Shown here in pieces: positions 60,235 through 64,000 of a stretch of DNA of 64,000 nucleotides. The notes under the pieces are model-generated. The model did not search any database and was not told where the DNA came from. It saw only the letters and a list, made by a program, of their open reading frames with translations. The DNA comes from Paramarasmius palmivorus (Eukaryota > Basidiomycota > Agaricomycetes > Agaricales > Marasmiaceae), in contig JAYKXP010000002.1 in NCBI GenBank assembly GCA_037176845.1, positions 372,001-436,000 on the forward strand. Direction: 5' to 3'. Made by a program: the position numbers and the translations under genes. Every line of letters starts with the position of its first letter. Positions within the stretch are counted from its first letter, which is position 1.

Positions 60235-62452
60235 TTCCGATTCGATAGCTTCAGCTCAAATGGGTATGTGGCGGTTTTCTGGACCTTGATTGCAAGAGGA
60301 TGTGGTTATCGTTACTGCGAGATGAGCCTCGAGGCGGGTCTGGACAGTCGTTCGAAAGGACCCGCGGGCGAGGATTGGCGAGGAATGTTCAAACGTTTAT
60401 ACTTAATGAAAGAAAGGCTCCAGAGGCGCTGTATAGCGATTGGATGGCGTTAATGAGGAGCTCTGGAAGGAGCAAATCGGGGTACGGACCGTGTACAGGA
60501 GTCGAAGGCGGGGAATTAACCTTTCTGAGGTGTGTCGTATGATATGACGGATGGACATACGCCTTGCTGATATCTTACACCTTACAGCAGGAAGAAAGGC
60601 GCTTTGTCTGTCGCTTTGTTCAGTGACAAAGCCCCACTGTGATCCACCTCCTGCGCTATGCTAAAACAGTGCTCGAGTCGGACTTTCGCAACCCTCTTCC
60701 AGCCCTTTCACTAGACGAAAATTCTATCTGTCCTGTGTATTCTGGAACCCACATAGACGGCGTACCATGATGACATCGTTGTTTCATCCTTCTCGTACTT
60801 TAGGAGGATCAATCCGAGCCGCTATCGATTGCTCACATTCATGAATCAAGTTCCGGAATGTTCTCTCATTCCCCGTTCACGTTACAATGGAATGCAAAAC
60901 AGTCATTGTTCATTATTCGCTTATCTCAGGGTTGTCGATATCACCGAGTCAAGTGATGTCTGGTGCATCTAATCTCGAGTCAAAGGAGTTGCTTCCTGAC
61001 GAAAGACCCAGGGTCACCTAACGTTTCTCGATCACCTTGCCCAGATCGTCGGGGTTTTTCAGCTTACCTCTCTCTCTGGCCGGAGACGGCTCACACTGGG
61101 CGCTGACTCTGTGACTGCGTACATCTGTTGGTGGCGGTTGACTAGTTGACTACGGGTAACATAAGCCCTACGACTTGGACACGAGGTTCCTTGGACAGAA
61201 AGAATGCCCGTCGCATTCGCGTTCTCCCTGAAATATCCACGAAAATCACCGACTATGATGTTGTACAAGCGAGTGAGCGACCGGTATGATTATTTCACCG
61301 TACTACACATTCAGGACGACGCTCATGAAACGCGAAGGAATCGTGGGCTTCGCTGTCCCTTACAACGCGCCTGGCTGGGGTACTCAACTGCGAGGAATTT
61401 CCGAATAAAGATATCGTTCTATTTTTCTTCATTTTCGTGTGAGTGATCGACATCATACGGCTTCACGGAACGAAGAGCAGAAGCAAACAGAGTTCTACAG
61501 AGTTCTTTTGTCCTTTTTTCTCCCGCGTTACATATGCCTCGAGTGATTCGATATCACAACGAGGTGAAGGAGTGACTCGAATAGAACGAAAATCTCAGGC
61601 CTCGTGTCGGCAACGTAGTTGCTTTGTCCACGGGGCATTTACGCTTCACACCACTTCACGTCTTTCACATTCACATTAGAGGATAGTGGATAATGCGTAA
61701 AGCGGGTCGCTAGGCAGCTCGACAGACACAGAGGCGATGCAGCGCCCGACATTGGAGGTCCGGTTGCAGAGAAAACAAATGTTGCACGGATCTGCATGTT
61801 TTCCACAAGGTCGTCACCGCCCAACTTCCTGACATCAAAAGGGATCTTTGGACTCGAGTCCCTCGTGTTGGTTATGTACTTGGACATGCACAGAGACACG
61901 AGTGGTAGTAGTAATTAAAACGAAGTAACTGAAACACGAAACGTATAGACGGATCCGTAGGTTTATTTAGGTGGAGGATGGCAACCCGGCTGGCGCCAGC
62001 AAATCACATCTAAAACGACAGGATTTCTACCTGTTTAGGCAGGTGACATGACAGTTTATATAAAAAAATAAATAGGAAAATTAATTCGCATCGGCGTCCG
62101 AGGGGAGTCGAGACTGTGCTGTGCTGGAAGTTGCGCAGGGAATGACCGAAACTTGGTTACAAGGAAGGACTGGAAACGAGGTGGAGATTGGAGACTACTG
62201 AAAGTGCGAGTAGTAGTTGAAAGAATCCAGTTAGATTCTTAGTGATTCCTAGTCTAGAGTAAATCTAGGGAAGATGTACACAAGATGAGCAAGCCCGCAG
62301 TGACTCCATTCGGAGGTTATTAAATCGGAAATCGGGGCGTGTGACAGGTACCTTATCAACCAAGCGCAAAAACAAAACAAGGAATGGTTAGAATTATGTA
62401 AGCACCCGATTCAGATCTTGGTTCTACGCCTGAAAAAAAGATGTGAAAGGGA

Positions 62453-62460
62453 ATATATAA
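62453..62460 (+). promoter_or_regulatory. TATA box of the gene at 62527
   Basis: ATATATAA lies about 70 bp upstream of the ATG at 62527 and is followed by a CT-rich tract. Confidence 0.5.
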
Positions 62461-62526
62461 CCGCCCTGGACCTCCAGTTACATCCGTTCTCCCTCACCTC
62501 AGTTTTCCCTCAGTCCTCTCCCCACA

Positions 62527-63688
62527 ATGTTCCGCACAAGTTCTCCCTATTCCTCGTTCTTCATGTCTGGCTTCTCCTATAACGAGGAGGAAGACTTTGA
62601 GCCTGACTTCCGCCGTCGTGGTTCTTTGCCAACGGACGGTAGCTCGTCTGCAAAGGCTCCTATACGTCGTGGAAGGAAAACTGATCAGGAGAGGAGTTTT
62701 CTGTCTCTCGATCTTGCTGAGAGCGTCTCTGGTTATTCTTTCCCTGCACCTACATCGTGAGTGTCATATCTTCTCGACGTCATTGATCCGAGTTACCTCG
62801 AATTTTTCTGGAATTTTTCTGATTTTCTTTCGTTTTTTTTTTCTCAGGTCTGCACCGGCGTTACGCTCGCACACTTCAAACGCTTCTCTTCGCAGTGTAA
62901 ACAGGACAGTGCCTTCACCAAAGCCTGCTCCTTCATCTTCATTACCATCTCTCCCAACGCCATCTTCGTCTCGAACTCCTTCGAGATTACCAACCATTCC
63001 ATCTGTTTCTGATGTCACTTCACTTCCCAGTGAACCCATCTCACCTGCACCTTCATCTACCCTTCTTCCGTCATCACCGAGTGTGAAAATCATCGCACCC
63101 AAGCCCAAAGCTCTCTCCATCATCTCACCTGCGCCTAAACTCGCTCAACGCACCAACTCTACGCGTACTACTTCTACCGTCTCAACGCGGTACAGACGCA
63201 CGAGACGTTCCGATGCTCTCGCTCGTCTCGAAGGCCGAGGTGCAAAGAGAAACTTCATGTCCATGTCAGATGATGAGGAGGAAGAAGACGAGTCGTTCCT
63301 TGACATTGCGCAGGAGATGAGTCCTCGAAGGGGCAGCATCAGTTCCAAGTGGAGAAGCAGTTTCTTTGGTTTCGGTGACGAGAATGCTGCACCAGCACCG
63401 TCTATCAACCACAGGCACTCGCATTCATCACCATTGCCGACACCTTCCGCGCTCGACTTCTCTGCCATCGAGAAGCCTGCCAAGGTCGATGTCCCAACAT
63501 CTGCTGTTTCTCCGACAGAGTCCCGACTATCCTTCTTCTCGTCATCGCCTTCAAAGAGCGGACGCCGACGGTCACGGACACTCATCTTTCCTTTGACGTC
63601 CTTCATTGACCTCACAAAGGGAGCCGACTCTGACGACAAGCGAGACAGCGGACGATGGAGAAGCTTCATCGAAATCGCCAGCCTCTAA
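62527..63688 (+). CDS. Ser/Pro-rich hypothetical protein
   Basis: I do not recognise a family. Exon 1 reads MFRTSSPYSSFFMSGFSYN, with EEEDFEPDFRRRGSL and FLSLDLAESVSGYSFPAP. An intron (GTGAGT near 62757 to TTCTCAG near 62848) joins it to a long Ser/Pro-rich exon (SAPALRSHTSNASLR onward). Distinct short blocks are SDDEEEEDESFLDIAQEM, SKWRSSFFGFGDENAA, and near the C-terminus RRSRTLIFPLTSFIDL and RWRSFIEIASL. Mostly disordered with acidic and basic patches, it may be a regulatory or scaffold protein. The TATA box and long pyrimidine tract upstream suggest strong expression. Confidence 0.75.
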
Positions 63689-64000
63689 ATCACCACCGTC
63701 TAACTTAACATCATTTGTTTTCGACACTTGCTGGCATACCCTTTCGGTTTATTTGCTATCACGCACACATTGCTTTGTACCACCAGCATCACTACTTTCG
63801 CCTTCACTTGTTCATTTTTTGGGTTTATTTGCTCTTTCACCACAACCACAGACGCATATTCTTTTCTCTGCACCTTTGTACCTTTCTTTGTATCATCATC
63901 ATTGGCTCTACCATCACCATCACCACCACTTTCTTGACACACACACATGCATCCCGATACTGAACTCTACTCTTCCCCTTCTAATGTGTGTTGTACCAAC
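63689..64000. other. 3' flank of the Ser/Pro-rich gene
   Basis: T- and C-rich sequence with CA/TC simple repeats (around 63895-63950), probably the 3' untranslated region. Open frames here reflect low complexity. Confidence 0.5.

Larger units (their letters stand above)
55965..62526. other. 6.5 kb gene-poor, decayed-looking tract
   Basis: No recognisable intact gene. Membrane-like fragments occur on the minus strand at 57193-57831, short frames at 56784-57300 and 58437-59430, and a possible gene at 59782-60453. No tandem repeats, target-site duplications or transposase motifs were noticed. A short imperfect hairpin and a palindrome lie near 56.55 kb. The last 150 bp contain a TATA box for the gene at 62527. 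Confidence 0.45.

Overview
The window reads as nuclear DNA of a filamentous basidiomycete, most likely an Agaricomycete. Nearly every recognisable gene is cut by several 45-60 nt introns with GT(A/G)NGT donors, CTNAC-type branch sites and YAG acceptors. The gene set is eukaryotic and fungal: Nup85, Nnf1, Bud6, Dsc1/Tul1, histone H3/H4, Rib3, a Pcp1/PARL rhomboid, and a DUF6533-type seven-helix protein typical of mushrooms. I see no operons, CRISPR, rRNA, tRNA, virus-like or intact transposon genes. Exon structures below were worked out by eye, so gene ends are more reliable than internal junctions.

Layout. 0.9-3.6 kb: nucleoporin NUP85 (+), with an unresolved frame change near its N-terminus. 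4.9-6.9 kb: glucose-6-phosphate isomerase (-). 8.0-10.7 kb: F-BAR/RhoGAP regulator of Rho GTPases (+). 11.0-12.4 kb: F-box/LRR gene (-) preceded by an overlapping upstream ORF. 12.7-14.0 kb: divergent histone H4/H3 pair with a shared promoter. 14.8-16.6 kb: GPI-anchored-type aspartic protease (+). 16.8-21.1 kb: two METTL21-like methyltransferases flanking a mitochondrial rhomboid protease. 21.1-22.8 kb: coiled-coil nuclear-type protein (-). 22.9-26.9 kb: Dsc1/Tul1 Golgi ubiquitin ligase (-) divergent from kinetochore gene NNF1 (+).

27.1-30.1 kb is a duplication/decay zone. It holds a 3' relic of a family whose fuller copy lies at 41.4-43.4 kb, an F-box gene, and a disabled second copy of that F-box gene. 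30.4-33.6 kb: polarity factor BUD6. 33.9-35.6 kb: small hypothetical genes. 37.6-40.1 kb: secreted carboxylesterase (-). 41.4-43.4 kb: lineage-specific hypothetical gene. 46.3-48.1 kb: mannitol-1-phosphate 5-dehydrogenase (-) carrying unusual low-complexity inserts. 48.7-50.5 kb: seven-helix membrane protein (-). 51.6-52.5 kb: RIB3. 53.4-56.0 kb: MFS drug/polyamine-type exporter (+). 56.0-62.5 kb: gene-poor, decayed-looking DNA. 62.5-63.7 kb: Ser/Pro-rich hypothetical protein (+).

Most recognised genes are core housekeeping: nuclear pore, glycolysis and mannitol metabolism, riboflavin, chromatin, kinetochore, Rho/actin polarity and Golgi quality control. They do not form a biosynthetic cluster. 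The accessory part consists of the F-box copies, the hypothetical family with its relic, the secreted hydrolases, the transporter, and two gene-poor tracts (44-46 kb and 56-62 kb). I did not find a convincing new multi-gene system. The best leads are the structural oddities listed as findings.
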